From Kordia sp039026955 (GTDB lineage Bacteria; Bacteroidota; Bacteroidia; Flavobacteriales; Flavobacteriaceae), in contig JBCCLH010000007.1 in assembly GCA_039026955.1 (NCBI GenBank), forward strand, positions 62,001 through 126,000: a stretch of DNA of 64,000 nt, in the 5' to 3' direction. The notes under the pieces are model-generated. The model had not been told where the DNA came from, made no database searches, and saw nothing but the letters and a program-made list of their open reading frames with translations. Below are positions 7,699-16,583 of the stretch, piece by piece. Both the position numbers and the translations under genes were made by a program. How positions within the stretch are numbered: position 1 is the stretch's first letter; each line of letters starts with the position of its first letter.

Positions 7699-9787
7699 AT
7701 TTTATTAACGTTATCGCTTTTTCTACACTTTCGGTTGGCAACTTGCACGCTCTATTCACACAAACATAAATAAAAGTGTTGTCTTCGTAAAAACGGTTTT
7801 CTAGCAGTGGCAACTTACTTTCAGTCGTACTTCCACAAAGAATGATATTTGGTAGATAGTTTTTATGCAATTCTTTGGCTTTTGCAATCGCATCTTTTCC
7901 GTTGATCACCACTTCATAATACGGCTCGGAGAGATTTAAATACAATTCCAGCCAATGCGAATGTAAGTACGGATACGCAACAGCATCGGGCAAAACGCGT
8001 TGCAACATTTTTTTGCTTTTCGAGAGGAAATCTTCATTGCCAAAGTAATGACTTAACTTGAATAAATTATTCGCCATGACTGCATTTGCGGAAGGCATGA
8101 CGCCATCTTCTACGTCAAATTCTTTGAAGGCTAATCCTGTATCGGTAGTTTCTGAAAAAGCAAATAGTTCTTTTTCTGTATCGTAAAAATGTGTCAGCGT
8201 GTATTCGGTTAAAGATTTTGCCTCTTGCAACCATTCTTCATCAAAGGTGATTTGATACACAGCTAAAAAAGCATCAATCAAATAGGCATAATCTTCTAAG
8301 TATCCGTTAATGGTTTTGTTTTCTAGACTTCGCAGGACTTTGTAGTCTTTTAAAATTAATTTTTCTTTGATGGAAGTTGCTGTTTTAATTGCCTTTGCTT
8401 TTAAATTTTTATCTCCAAAAACTTTGTACGCATCTGCATAAGCTTTGAGCATCAACGCATTCCATGAAGTAATGACTTTGGTGTCTGTTTCAGGTGCTTT
8501 TCTGCGTTTGCGTTCTTTTAAAAGAATTGTTTTCCATTGTGTGATTTTTTGTGTGAATTCTTCTTGCGATAAACTATGTTTTTGTGCAAAATCTTCATTT
8601 GTGTATCCTTTGATAAGCACATGTTTTCCATCTTCAGTAGTGGGAATCAAATCCAATTGAAAATAGTCAGAAAATAACGAGAAATCATCTTGTAATAGTT
8701 GCTGCAGTTGTGCTTTTTCCCAAACATAATAGGCGCCTTCTTCCGTTTTGCCTTCTTCATTCAAACTATCCGCATTGAGCGAAGCGTATAACAAACCATC
8801 TTCACGTGAAAATTGTTTCTCGATGAAGTCTAATGTTTGATACACAACTTCTTTGTAGCGTTCATCTTGCTGAGTTTGATACGCATAGGAAAATAGCGAA
8901 ATCAACTGTGCATTGTCGTACAACATCTTTTCAAAATGTGGAATATTCCAAAATTCATCAGTTGTATAGCGCGCAAATCCACCTTCAATATGATCAAACA
9001 ATCCACGATTGGCAATGTTTTTTAGTGTTTTATTTATATGATTTGCTAAGGCTGGATTCTTTGCGGTCGTTGCATAGCGCAGTAAAAAATTATAATTCGT
9101 CGGTCGTGGAAATTTTTCAGATTCTTGTAATCCGCCAGCATCAAAATCCAGTTCCTTCTGCCAAGTGTTCATAATGCTATCCGTAGCTATTTCTGAAAGA
9201 TTTGCAGCTTCATCAGAAAATAATTGCAAAGAATTCATGCGTTGGACTTGCATTTGTGCAAATTCGGCTGTCTTTTCAGGATTTTCTGTGTGAATTTTAA
9301 CGATTTGCTCCAACGAGTTTTGCCAATTTTCTTTGGTAAAATACGTTCCGCCCCAAACAGGTTCGCCGCTTGGAAGTGTAATGCAATTGAGTGGCCAGCC
9401 TGCGTTTCCCGTCATGAGTTGTACTGCTTTGATGTAGGTTTTGTCAATATCCGGATGTTCTTCACGATCAACTTTTACATTGATAAAATTCGCATTCATG
9501 AATTCGGCTACTTTTTCATCCTCAAAAGTTTCCTTTTCCATCACATGGCACCAATGGCAAGACGCATAGCCGATGGAGAATAAAATCAGTTTGTTTTCTG
9601 CTTTTGCTTTCGCTAGAATTGACTCGTTCCATGGTTGCCAATTTACAGGATTGTGCGCGTGTTGTAGCAAATACGGACTCGATTCATTGACAAGCGTATT
9701 GGAATATTTGTGTGTCTCTTTAGTAGTTTCCGAACAAGAAATCAACACTAAAAAAAATAGGAGCGAAAGTATCTGAAAAACGCGCAT
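7697..9787 (-). CDS. DUF255 thioredoxin-domain lipoprotein (YyaL/SSP411 type)
   Basis: About 696 residues from the chosen start. An upstream in-frame ATG at 9832 exists, but the ATG at 9787 opens directly onto a lipoprotein signal (MRVFQILSL... LISC), so it is preferred. The N-terminal thioredoxin-like DUF255 domain has SSPYLLQHAHNPVNW and the redox motif CHWC, followed by GGTYF; the remainder is the (alpha/alpha)6-barrel-like region typical of YyaL/spermatogenesis-associated protein 20. The biochemical role of the family is not established. The stop codon TAA is formed partly by the end of a MITE-like element. No operon partner lies on this strand. Confidence 0.88.
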   Translation of the reverse strand: MRVFQILSLLFFLVLISCSETTKETHKYSNTLVNESSPYLLQHAHNPVNWQPWNESILAKAKAENKLILFSIGYASCHWCHVMEKETFEDEKVAEFMNANFINVKVDREEHPDIDKTYIKAVQLMTGNAGWPLNCITLPSGEPVWGGTYFTKENWQNSLEQIVKIHTENPEKTAEFAQMQVQRMNSLQLFSDEAANLSEIATDSIMNTWQKELDFDAGGLQESEKFPRPTNYNFLLRYATTAKNPALANHINKTLKNIANRGLFDHIEGGFARYTTDEFWNIPHFEKMLYDNAQLISLFSYAYQTQQDERYKEVVYQTLDFIEKQFSREDGLLYASLNADSLNEEGKTEEGAYYVWEKAQLQQLLQDDFSLFSDYFQLDLIPTTEDGKHVLIKGYTNEDFAQKHSLSQEEFTQKITQWKTILLKERKRRKAPETDTKVITSWNALMLKAYADAYKVFGDKNLKAKAIKTATSIKEKLILKDYKVLRSLENKTINGYLEDYAYLIDAFLAVYQITFDEEWLQEAKSLTEYTLTHFYDTEKELFAFSETTDTGLAFKEFDVEDGVMPSANAVMANNLFKLSHYFGNEDFLSKSKKMLQRVLPDAVAYPYLHSHWLELYLNLSEPYYEVVINGKDAIAKAKELHKNYLPNIILCGSTTESKLPLLENRFYEDNTFIYVCVNRACKLPTESVEKAITLIK

Positions 9788-9932
9788 GCAAAGCTTTTTC
9801 TCAAATATAAATATAGTAGCGAATAGAAGCAAAAAACGACTCAGATATTATATGAATTTTAGCAATCTCTTTTAAAAATAAATACGCATTAATAGAATAA
9901 AAAGCACTATATTAAGGGTTTATAAATACAAG

Positions 9933-10061
9933 TTGGAGTCATTGAAACAAATTGAAGAATTTGTTGAAAAGAAAAACTTGAAATGGGAAATACATTCCAC
10001 AAAAAATAAAATAACAGCAGGAAACTGCAAAAAAACAAACGATTTGGTGTTTGTCACTTAA
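9933..10061 (+). other. Possible short open frame or gene relic
   Basis: A 42-codon open stretch with coding-like composition beginning at a TTG and ending in TAA just 18 bases before the GH16 start. The frame is open from 9882 but has no ATG. The peptide includes LKQIEEFVEKKNLKWEIHS and ends in DLVFVT. It could be the 3' relic of a larger gene or a small TTG-started peptide. No family was recognised, and the stretch may be spurious. Confidence 0.2.
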
Positions 10062-10079
10062 CACACAGATTGCATACTC

Positions 10080-10973
10080 ATGAAAAGGAAATTTTTAGCT
10101 TTATCAATCATTTTCATAATATCTTCAATTATATATTCTTGCATGGACAAAAAGAAAGATACGAAAGGTAGTCAGCAGCACACATTGGGAAAAGCTACCT
10201 CAAACAACAACGAAAGTGCGTATAATCCTGGAGCGGAATGGTCCTTGGTTTGGTCAGACGAATTTGATGAAAACTCCATCAATGAAAACAATTGGAATTA
10301 TCAGGTTTTGAAAGCCGGAACTTTTAACGAGGAATGGCAACGCTACACCAATAGCAGTGAGAACGCTTATATTGAAAATAACTGTCTTGTCATCAAAGCA
10401 ATTCACGAAAGTGATACGCACGGTTTAGATCAATATTCTTCTGCACGATTGAACACTGCCAATAAGCAATTTTGGAAATACGGAAAAATAGCGGCTCGTA
10501 TGAAACTCCCAAAAGGCAAAGGCATATGGCCAGCGTTTTGGATGTTAGGGACAAATATTGACGAAAATGGCGGCGATACTCCTTGGCCTCAATGTGGAGA
10601 AATTGATATTTTGGAATTATACGGTACTAAAGATGATGCAGTGGTGGAAGCAAATATACACTATGCTGATAAAACAGATACGCACGCTATGATGGGCGCG
10701 GTTTCTTTTAAATTAGAAGAAGGCATATTCGCAGATTCCTTCCACATATTTGAACTGGATTGGGATGCGGAAAAGCTGGTATGGTCGGTTGATGGAAAAC
10801 AATACGCATCAACTTCTATTACGTCGGATGAATTATCTGAATTTCACGAGGAATTCTTTATTCTACTAAACCTTGCTGTTGGTGGCACCTATGCAGGTCG
10901 CCCTGATGCTACTACCACATTTCCACAATATATGTACGTGGATTGGGTACGAGTGTATGAAAAACAGGAATGA
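10080..10973 (+). CDS. GH16 endo-beta-1,3-glucanase-like lipoprotein (laminarinase type)
   Basis: A 297-residue secreted glycoside hydrolase. Residues 1-21 form a lipoprotein signal ending IIYSC. The GH16 active-site motif GEIDILE places the nucleophile at Glu174 and the acid/base at Glu179, with the spacing used by laminarinases; WPAFWMLG upstream and AVGGTYAG near the C-terminus also match. Substrate is probably laminarin or a mixed-linkage beta-glucan. It stands alone, convergent with the GH65 operon across a repeat-filled gap. The nearest other beta-glucan enzyme is the GH3 beta-glucosidase in the first operon, which could finish its oligosaccharide products. Confidence 0.92.
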   Translation: MKRKFLALSIIFIISSIIYSCMDKKKDTKGSQQHTLGKATSNNNESAYNPGAEWSLVWSDEFDENSINENNWNYQVLKAGTFNEEWQRYTNSSENAYIENNCLVIKAIHESDTHGLDQYSSARLNTANKQFWKYGKIAARMKLPKGKGIWPAFWMLGTNIDENGGDTPWPQCGEIDILELYGTKDDAVVEANIHYADKTDTHAMMGAVSFKLEEGIFADSFHIFELDWDAEKLVWSVDGKQYASTSITSDELSEFHEEFFILLNLAVGGTYAGRPDATTTFPQYMYVDWVRVYEKQE

Positions 10974-11060
10974 GAAGTGTAGTTACTAAATGTTGAAGTA
11001 ATTAAAATAAAGAAATTTGGTTTGCAAATCAACTCTGCTAACATTTTCAGAAGGTTAAAG

Positions 11061-11213
11061 AGGCTGTCTAAAAAGTGATTAGAAACGTCATTCTGAGCTT
11101 GAATCAGAATCTCATTGTGCTGATTATCAAATGTTATTAGGAACCGAAACCTGTGATGAATTTATTTCAGTATCAAGTTCGGTTTGACGAAATCTATACT
11201 TTTTAGACAGTCT
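11061..11213. repeat. Hairpin repeat family 2, copy A (153 bp)
   Basis: Bounded by AGGCTGTCTAAAAAGT and its imperfect inverted complement ACTTTTTAGACAGTCT. The interior is quasi-palindromic and shares long blocks with copy B at 51846-52000. No target-site duplication was found. It lies 10 bases downstream of the stop of a minus-strand peptide gene relic. Confidence 0.7.
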
Positions 11214-11223
11214 ATTTTTTACT

Positions 11224-11362
11224 TTATTTTTCTCTTACTTTGCAACATTCTGATAAATCAGTCCAATCGCTTTCTTGTCTTCCACCTCGTACTAATTCTG
11301 GATTCATATCAGAAATATTCAACTTGTTGATTTTTAATGTTTTTACTTTTTGTTTTAATCAT
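11224..11362 (-). pseudogene. GG-leader peptide (RiPP-like) gene with a one-base frame break
   Basis: From ATG at 11362 the frame reads MIKTK and soon stops. Removing one base from the five-T run at 11347-11351 (plus strand) joins it to a 40-codon open frame containing LKINKLNISDMNPELVRGG and a tail with ESDWTDLSECCKVREK. The lysine/leucine/asparagine-rich leader ending in GG, followed by a short Ser/Thr/Cys tail, resembles Bacteroidota natural-product precursor peptides. It is either a decayed gene, a homopolymer sequencing error, or a slippage-dependent gene. No modifying enzymes lie next to it. The reading is based on pattern only. Confidence 0.5.
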
Positions 11363-11372
11363 AGATTAAGAT

Positions 11373-11566
11373 AACATAAGTTCGACATAAGAAATCATCA
11401 GATTACTCGTAATTGATTGAAAAATAAACATTTGTCAGTTCGAGCGCAGTCGAGAACACTATAAAAGTTAAAATTTCGATTGAATCTCGACTGCGCTCGA
11501 TTTGACAATTTCTGTAAATTATTGACTATTATGTATTTAACGGAAAAGTTATATCGAACTCACGTT
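11373..11566 (-). repeat. MITE-like element, copy 2 (194 bp)
   Basis: Inverted relative to copies 1 and 3. Its ends are complementary versions of AACGTGAGTTCGATATAA, and it is flanked by a perfect 5-bp direct repeat AAGAT (11368-11372 and 11567-11571). The internal hairpin arms TCGAGCGCAGTCGAGA and its complement are both intact. Length is identical to copy 3. Confidence 0.85.
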
Positions 11567-11644
11567 AAGATAGTAAAAAGAAGTGATTTGTAGTGTATTC
11601 CTTAGTATTATTCAAGTATTTACACCGAGGAATTGAAATTAAGC

Positions 11645-11688
11645 AAAAAAAGAAACCCTTTGGTTGCGCAATTTCACCAAAGGATTTC
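11645..11688 (-). terminator. Rho-independent terminator of the ABC/GH65 operon
   Basis: Thirteen-base arms (11652-11664 and 11676-11688) pair with one mismatch around an 11-base loop; on the minus strand they are followed by seven T residues. It begins 28 bases past the GH65 stop codon. Confidence 0.8.
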
Positions 11689-11715
11689 TTACCAATCAAA
11701 ATTAGTCGCTTCTGA

Positions 11716-13761
11716 CTAATCTATTTTATAGGTTTTGTTATCAGGTCCGACTCCTGTAATGGTTAAGGATTTCCATTGTTTTGGGAGAATTGGATTTTTT
11801 TGAACGATGCCTTCTTCGGTTAAATCCAGTCCCGCAAATCCGAATAGTACAACTTGAAGCATTCCACCAGCACCAGTGGCAAAATACGGATGATTCGCTG
11901 TTGCAGTTTCCGATAAAGCGCCAAAAGGTGTTCGTTTGTTTGGTTCGTAACTTTCTTTAAATAATCTGAACGCATTATCCACATCGCCCAAACGTGCATA
12001 GATAATCGCAAAGACCGATTTCCCCATGGCAGGACCTTCTTCTGCGAGTTTTGGCTCGTAATATTTGAGATCTTTTAAAATGGTAGGTTTATCGTTGATA
12101 ATATCTAACGGAAACGACAATAAATTCACATCTGCTTGCTTGATACGATCTCCATCGTACTTGCTGTGTTCCATCGTAGTGCCATCAGGAAATTTGTGGA
12201 TTTTGATGCCATCTGCAACGACAGTCCATCGTGGATCTGCTGTCAGATTCAAAGTTTTCGCAGCATCGACAGCATAACGCAAGGCTGTAATTGCGGAACC
12301 GTTCGTAAATGCATTGTCGTCTACATTTGGTGCAAATTCATTCGCACCAACGACATTCAAAATACTAAACGATCCGTCGTTATTTTTTATGGAACGACTT
12401 ACCCAATAATCTGCGATTTCTTTTAACATTGGATACCCACGTTCGACTAACCATTTTTTATCTTTTGTTACTAAATAATAGTTCCAAAATGCAATGGCAA
12501 TATCTGCGGTAATGTGATGTTCAAATGTACCTGTTAGCGCCCAAGCTGGTGTGGCTTCTTCGCCTGTATCGTCGCTTTCCCATGGGAACATGGCACCTTT
12601 GTATCCGAAGTTGATGGCTTTTTGTTTTGCTTTGTCCAAACGATCTGAGCGGTAATTTACCAACGATCGCGCAATATCTTGATTCAATATGAGTAACGGC
12701 GGATACATCCATAATTCGGTATCCCAAAAAATATGTCCGTTGTAGTTTTGAGAAGAGAGTCCCATTGGTGCAATGCTGAGGTCTGATTCGCCACGTCCAA
12801 AGGCATATAAGTGATACAGTCCCAAACGGACATCTTGCTGCGATTGCAAATCTCCTTCAATAATGATATCACCTTTCCAAAGCGTTTCCCATAAATCTTT
12901 GTGTTGTTGTAATAAAGACGCTTTTGGCGTCAACAAATTAAAGATTACAAAACGCTCCGATTCCGATTGCGGATCGTGAAAATCTTGTGTGGTACATTGT
13001 GCGGCTGTCCAGGAAAAGTTATACGCTTCTCCTTTTTTAATTTCTTTTGAAAACGACAATTGATTGTTATAATCTGAAACTTTTGTGTGAATTAGTTCAG
13101 GTCTTTGATGTTCTCTTGTACTGTTTATGCCATCCCAAATAAACGTTCCAGAAGCTGCCACCGTATGTCTGCCCAATCTACTTTTTGCGACGGTTTGTAG
13201 TATCGGCATGGTTGTTTCTAAATCTCGTAAGATTCTAAAGGTACTTGTAGGTTCTAAAAATTCTTTAGGCGTATGAATGCTCGCTGTCGCCTTTACCGTA
13301 ATATCTGTTTTAGGTGTGATGGTGATATCTAAATATCCTGAATATTGCACATTTCGCAGCGCGTACATTGTATATTCAATAGAAGCTTTGTTTTTAAAAT
13401 CGAAATACGTCGTAAAGGATGCATCTTTCATATCCAATGTCTGACGCCAATTCGAAATGTTTGTATCAGTCACCAATTCGCCGTCAATATATAGATCGAG
13501 ATTCTGAAAGTCAATTCCTTTTAAGATGCGACTCACACCAAGTGGCGATTCTTTATCATAAACATTATTCAGAATAATTTGTTCTGTTTTTAAAACCTCT
13601 TTCGACGGTAAAATTCCTATGCGTCCGTTGGCTACAACAATTCCTGTATAATTTTCTTTTTCTGTAGTTGAAATGTGCCAACCATCGTGCTGTACATTCA
13701 TAAAAATAGGGAGCATTGTTAATAAAATAAATAGTGCTTTTGGTTTCATCATGGTTATCAT
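11716..13761 (-). CDS. GH65 alpha-glucoside hydrolase, exported (kojibiose-hydrolase-like)
   Basis: A 681-residue GH65 protein. The motif VVGANEFAPNVDDNA matches the GPDEY-type catalytic-acid site (Glu475), and Glu618 in ALSETATAN sits where characterised GH65 hydrolases have their general base. From memory, a Flavobacterium johnsoniae kojibiose (alpha-1,2-glucose) hydrolase has near-identical length and spacing. A hydrophobic N-terminus (about residues 8-22) suggests export, which argues against a phosphate-dependent phosphorylase. Its ATG overlaps the ATPase stop by 4 bases, confirming the start and making it the last gene of the ABC importer operon. Alternatives are acid-trehalase-like or other alpha-glucosidase activity. 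Confidence 0.85.
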   Translation of the reverse strand: MITMMKPKALFILLTMLPIFMNVQHDGWHISTTEKENYTGIVVANGRIGILPSKEVLKTEQIILNNVYDKESPLGVSRILKGIDFQNLDLYIDGELVTDTNISNWRQTLDMKDASFTTYFDFKNKASIEYTMYALRNVQYSGYLDITITPKTDITVKATASIHTPKEFLEPTSTFRILRDLETTMPILQTVAKSRLGRHTVAASGTFIWDGINSTREHQRPELIHTKVSDYNNQLSFSKEIKKGEAYNFSWTAAQCTTQDFHDPQSESERFVIFNLLTPKASLLQQHKDLWETLWKGDIIIEGDLQSQQDVRLGLYHLYAFGRGESDLSIAPMGLSSQNYNGHIFWDTELWMYPPLLILNQDIARSLVNYRSDRLDKAKQKAINFGYKGAMFPWESDDTGEEATPAWALTGTFEHHITADIAIAFWNYYLVTKDKKWLVERGYPMLKEIADYWVSRSIKNNDGSFSILNVVGANEFAPNVDDNAFTNGSAITALRYAVDAAKTLNLTADPRWTVVADGIKIHKFPDGTTMEHSKYDGDRIKQADVNLLSFPLDIINDKPTILKDLKYYEPKLAEEGPAMGKSVFAIIYARLGDVDNAFRLFKESYEPNKRTPFGALSETATANHPYFATGAGGMLQVVLFGFAGLDLTEEGIVQKNPILPKQWKSLTITGVGPDNKTYKID

Positions 13762-14867
13762 AAACGTTGTTCGGTTGCTTTGTCGAAAAATCGCAGGCGT
13801 TCTACATCAACCCCAATTTCAATGTCTTCACCAATCGTATATTCGTGACTTGAATTGCTTCTAAAACAATACAATTCTTCTGGATTTCCTTTAAATCTAA
13901 AATATACAAAACTTTCGCTTCCAATAGGTTCTAAATTTTCTACAGTTGCCACCATGGTTTGCGATAAGCGTTTGTGTTTTTCTATGTTTTTATCGTAGAT
14001 ATATTCAGGTCTGAATCCAAAATAAACTTCTTTTCCGTTGTAAACTTTCATACTAGGCTGCATATCGTCAGGAATGCTAAATTTCAAGTCTTTCGATTCA
14101 AATACTGCTTCGTCTTCTACATTGATTTTTCCAGCGATAAAATTCATAGACGGACTTCCAATAAATCCTGCTACAAATTTATTTGCTGGATTGTTGAATA
14201 AATTCATTGGCGTATCAAACTGCATCACATTTCCATCTTTCAACACTACAATGCGATCTCCCATGGTCATGGCTTCAATTTGATCGTGTGTGACATATAC
14301 AATCGTGGCGTCTAGTTGCTTGTGAAGTTTTTTAATTTCTGCGCGCATTTGTACACGTAATGCGGCGTCTAAATTGGATAAGGGTTCATCAAATAAAAAT
14401 ACTTTTGGGTTTCGTACAATGGCTCTTCCAATCGCTACACGTTGTCGTTGTCCACCTGACATGTCTTTTGGGCGTCGGTTGAGTAGGTGTGTGATGTCTA
14501 AAATTTCTGCCGCGCGTTCTACTTTTTGTTTGATTTCTGCTTTGGGTACTTTGCGAAGTTTTAATCCGAATGCCATATTCTCAAATACCGTCATGTGCGG
14601 ATATAAGGCATAATTCTGAAAAACCATGGCAATGTCTCTATCTTTTGGTGATAGCTCGTTCATGCGGTTATCGTCAATTTTTAATTCGCCATCGGTAATG
14701 TCTTCCAAACCAGCAATCATTCGTAATAAAGTAGATTTCCCACAGCCAGAAGGTCCGACTAATACAATAAATTCTTTGTCATTAATTGTCAGATTTGCAT
14801 CCTTGATGGTTGCTGTTTCTGCATTGGGATATATTTTTTTGAGATGTGAAATTTCTATAGTCGCCAT
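13758..14867 (-). CDS. Sugar ABC importer ATPase (MalK/UgpC/MsmK type)
   Basis: A 369-residue ATPase that energises uptake. Walker A GPSGCGKST, signature MSGGQRQRV, Walker B VFLFDEP and the switch histidine in VYVTHD are all present, and the C-terminal 120 residues form the TOBE-type regulatory domain seen in MalK-like proteins. It lies 4 bases after the inner-membrane permease gene and overlaps GH65 by 4. MalK-type ATPases can serve several sugar importers, but the operon here is complete in itself. Confidence 0.95.
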   Translation of the reverse strand: MATIEISHLKKIYPNAETATIKDANLTINDKEFIVLVGPSGCGKSTLLRMIAGLEDITDGELKIDDNRMNELSPKDRDIAMVFQNYALYPHMTVFENMAFGLKLRKVPKAEIKQKVERAAEILDITHLLNRRPKDMSGGQRQRVAIGRAIVRNPKVFLFDEPLSNLDAALRVQMRAEIKKLHKQLDATIVYVTHDQIEAMTMGDRIVVLKDGNVMQFDTPMNLFNNPANKFVAGFIGSPSMNFIAGKINVEDEAVFESKDLKFSIPDDMQPSMKVYNGKEVYFGFRPEYIYDKNIEKHKRLSQTMVATVENLEPIGSESFVYFRFKGNPEELYCFRSNSSHEYTIGEDIEIGVDVERLRFFDKATEQRL

Positions 14868-14871
14868 AGTC

Positions 14872-15696
14872 TTATCCTTTTAATCCTGAGCTCGCAACGC
14901 CTTGTACAAAGTAGCGTTGGAATATGATGAATATTGCCAGTGTTGGCAGTGATATTAGTATTGTTCCAGCCATTAATAGCGGCCAGTCGGTTAGTAATTC
15001 GTGTCGTAAACTTGCCATTCCGAGCGGTAACGTGTACATGTCTTCGGTGTAAGATACAATCACAGGCCAGAGAAATTCATTCCATGAACCTTGAAATGTA
15101 TAGATTGCTACGGCAGCCAAAGCGGGTTTTGAAATTGGAATGAAGATTTGCCAAAACAATCTAAAGTAACTGCAACCATCAATCAGTGCGGCTTGTTCTA
15201 AATCTTTGGGAATGGTTTCGAAAAATTGCTTCATCAAGAAAATATTCGTCACACCGACTAATCCTGGTAGAATGAGTCCACTATAACTGTTAATCATTGA
15301 CAATTCATTCAACACAATGAATTTTGGAACTAACAGAATAATCCCAGGAATCATTAAACTACTTAGTAATAACGTAAAAATGATTTTTCTTCCCGGAAAG
15401 GTCAATCGCGCAAAGGTAAATCCCGCCAAAGCGGCAAAAAATACATTGGAAATTGTCTGAATCGTTGTGATTAAGACACTGTTAAATAGCCATTTCCCGA
15501 AAGGTAGATCGCTCCACACATTTTGATAATTTTCTAAGGTGGGTGCATTTGGTAACAGTTTTATAGGCCAATCGAATACGTTTTTATCACCACTAAACGA
15601 AATGCTCAGGGAGAACAAAAACGGTCCGATATAGATCAGTGTCATGATACCTAAAATGACCAAGAATATGATTTTTTGAACTTTTAATTTCTTCAT
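14872..15696 (-). CDS. Sugar ABC importer permease (MalG type)
   Basis: A 274-residue inner-membrane permease with about six membrane spans. The cytoplasmic EAA loop that docks on the ATPase is visible as EQAALIDGCSYFRLFWQIF followed by P. The C-terminus QGVASSGLKG is typical of MalG-like CUT1 permeases. It starts 3 bases after the MalF-type gene stop. Confidence 0.95.
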   Translation of the reverse strand: MKKLKVQKIIFLVILGIMTLIYIGPFLFSLSISFSGDKNVFDWPIKLLPNAPTLENYQNVWSDLPFGKWLFNSVLITTIQTISNVFFAALAGFTFARLTFPGRKIIFTLLLSSLMIPGIILLVPKFIVLNELSMINSYSGLILPGLVGVTNIFLMKQFFETIPKDLEQAALIDGCSYFRLFWQIFIPISKPALAAVAIYTFQGSWNEFLWPVIVSYTEDMYTLPLGMASLRHELLTDWPLLMAGTILISLPTLAIFIIFQRYFVQGVASSGLKG

Positions 15697-15699
15697 GGC

Positions 15700-16581
15700 T
15701 TAGTAGGCTTCAGGTGGGAAATATTTTTTCTGCATCGCGGTTACGGTGAATATCATCAATGCTAAGACCACGGCTGATGCTGCTCCGAAACCAAATCGGA
15801 AGTATTTGAAGGAATTTTGATACACAAAATAACTCATCGTGGTTGATGCATTATCCGGTCCGCCGCTACTCATCACAAAGATTTGATCGAATACTTGAAA
15901 ACAACCAATCAAACTCATCACGACTACAAAATACGTTACGGGACGCACCATGGGTACTGTGATTTTCCAGAATTGTTTCCACTGACTTGCGCCGTCTATT
16001 TTAGCTGCTTCGTACAAACTGGCTGTAATGTTTTGCAAGCCTGCTAGGAACGATACCATAAAGTATCCGGAAGTTGTCCAAATGTTCAACATCATGATGG
16101 CTGGCAATACTGTAGAAGGATTTGTCAACCAATCAATATTAGATTCCGCTCCAGCTGAATTCAATAAATAATTCAACAATCCTGGTTTGGAATAAATCCA
16201 CACAAAAATAATCGAAGTTACGACGGATGAGGTAATCGCAGGAATGTAAAATGCGGTTCTAAAAAAGGCACGTCCTCGCAATTTTTGATTCATGATGAAT
16301 GCCAAAAACAGTGATAAAAATGTTTGTACGGGCACTACGCCAATCGTGTAGACAATCGTATTTTTTATCGCCTTCACAAAGACTTCATCTTTAAACAACT
16401 CAATATAATTACTGAGTCCTACAAAAGGCTTGTCGGGTATGAGTAAGTTCCAATCGTAGAAGCTTACTACAAAAGCAAATGCGATGGGAAAAAAGACAAA
16501 TACCGAGAGTAATAGCAATGGAAATGCTAAAAATGTATAAGCCCAAAAGCGTTGCTCATGTTTTGGTTTTTTAAAGCGCAT
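15700..16581 (-). CDS. Sugar ABC importer permease (MalF type)
   Basis: A 293-residue permease with about six spans and an EAA loop YEAAKIDGASQWKQFWKITV. It lacks the long extra periplasmic loop of enterobacterial MalF and so resembles the shorter CUT1 permeases of Firmicutes and Actinobacteria. It starts 2 bases after the binding-protein stop and pairs with the MalG-type permease to form the channel. Confidence 0.95.
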   Translation of the reverse strand: MRFKKPKHEQRFWAYTFLAFPLLLLSVFVFFPIAFAFVVSFYDWNLLIPDKPFVGLSNYIELFKDEVFVKAIKNTIVYTIGVVPVQTFLSLFLAFIMNQKLRGRAFFRTAFYIPAITSSVVTSIIFVWIYSKPGLLNYLLNSAGAESNIDWLTNPSTVLPAIMMLNIWTTSGYFMVSFLAGLQNITASLYEAAKIDGASQWKQFWKITVPMVRPVTYFVVVMSLIGCFQVFDQIFVMSSGGPDNASTTMSYFVYQNSFKYFRFGFGAASAVVLALMIFTVTAMQKKYFPPEAY

Positions 16582-16583
16582 TT

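Larger units (their letters stand above)
10974..11715. other. Repeat-rich gap between convergent genes
   Basis: This 742-bp gap holds, in order, a hairpin repeat (11061-11213), a frame-broken GG-leader peptide gene (11224-11362), a MITE-like element (11373-11566) and the terminator of the minus-strand operon (11645-11688). Nothing recognisable was seen at 10974-11060 or 11572-11644. Confidence 0.7.

Noticed and set aside
11716..13761. GH65 as an intracellular trehalose or maltose phosphorylase
   Set aside because: The hydrophobic N-terminus suggests export, where phosphate-dependent cleavage is unlikely, and a second catalytic glutamate typical of GH65 hydrolases is present.
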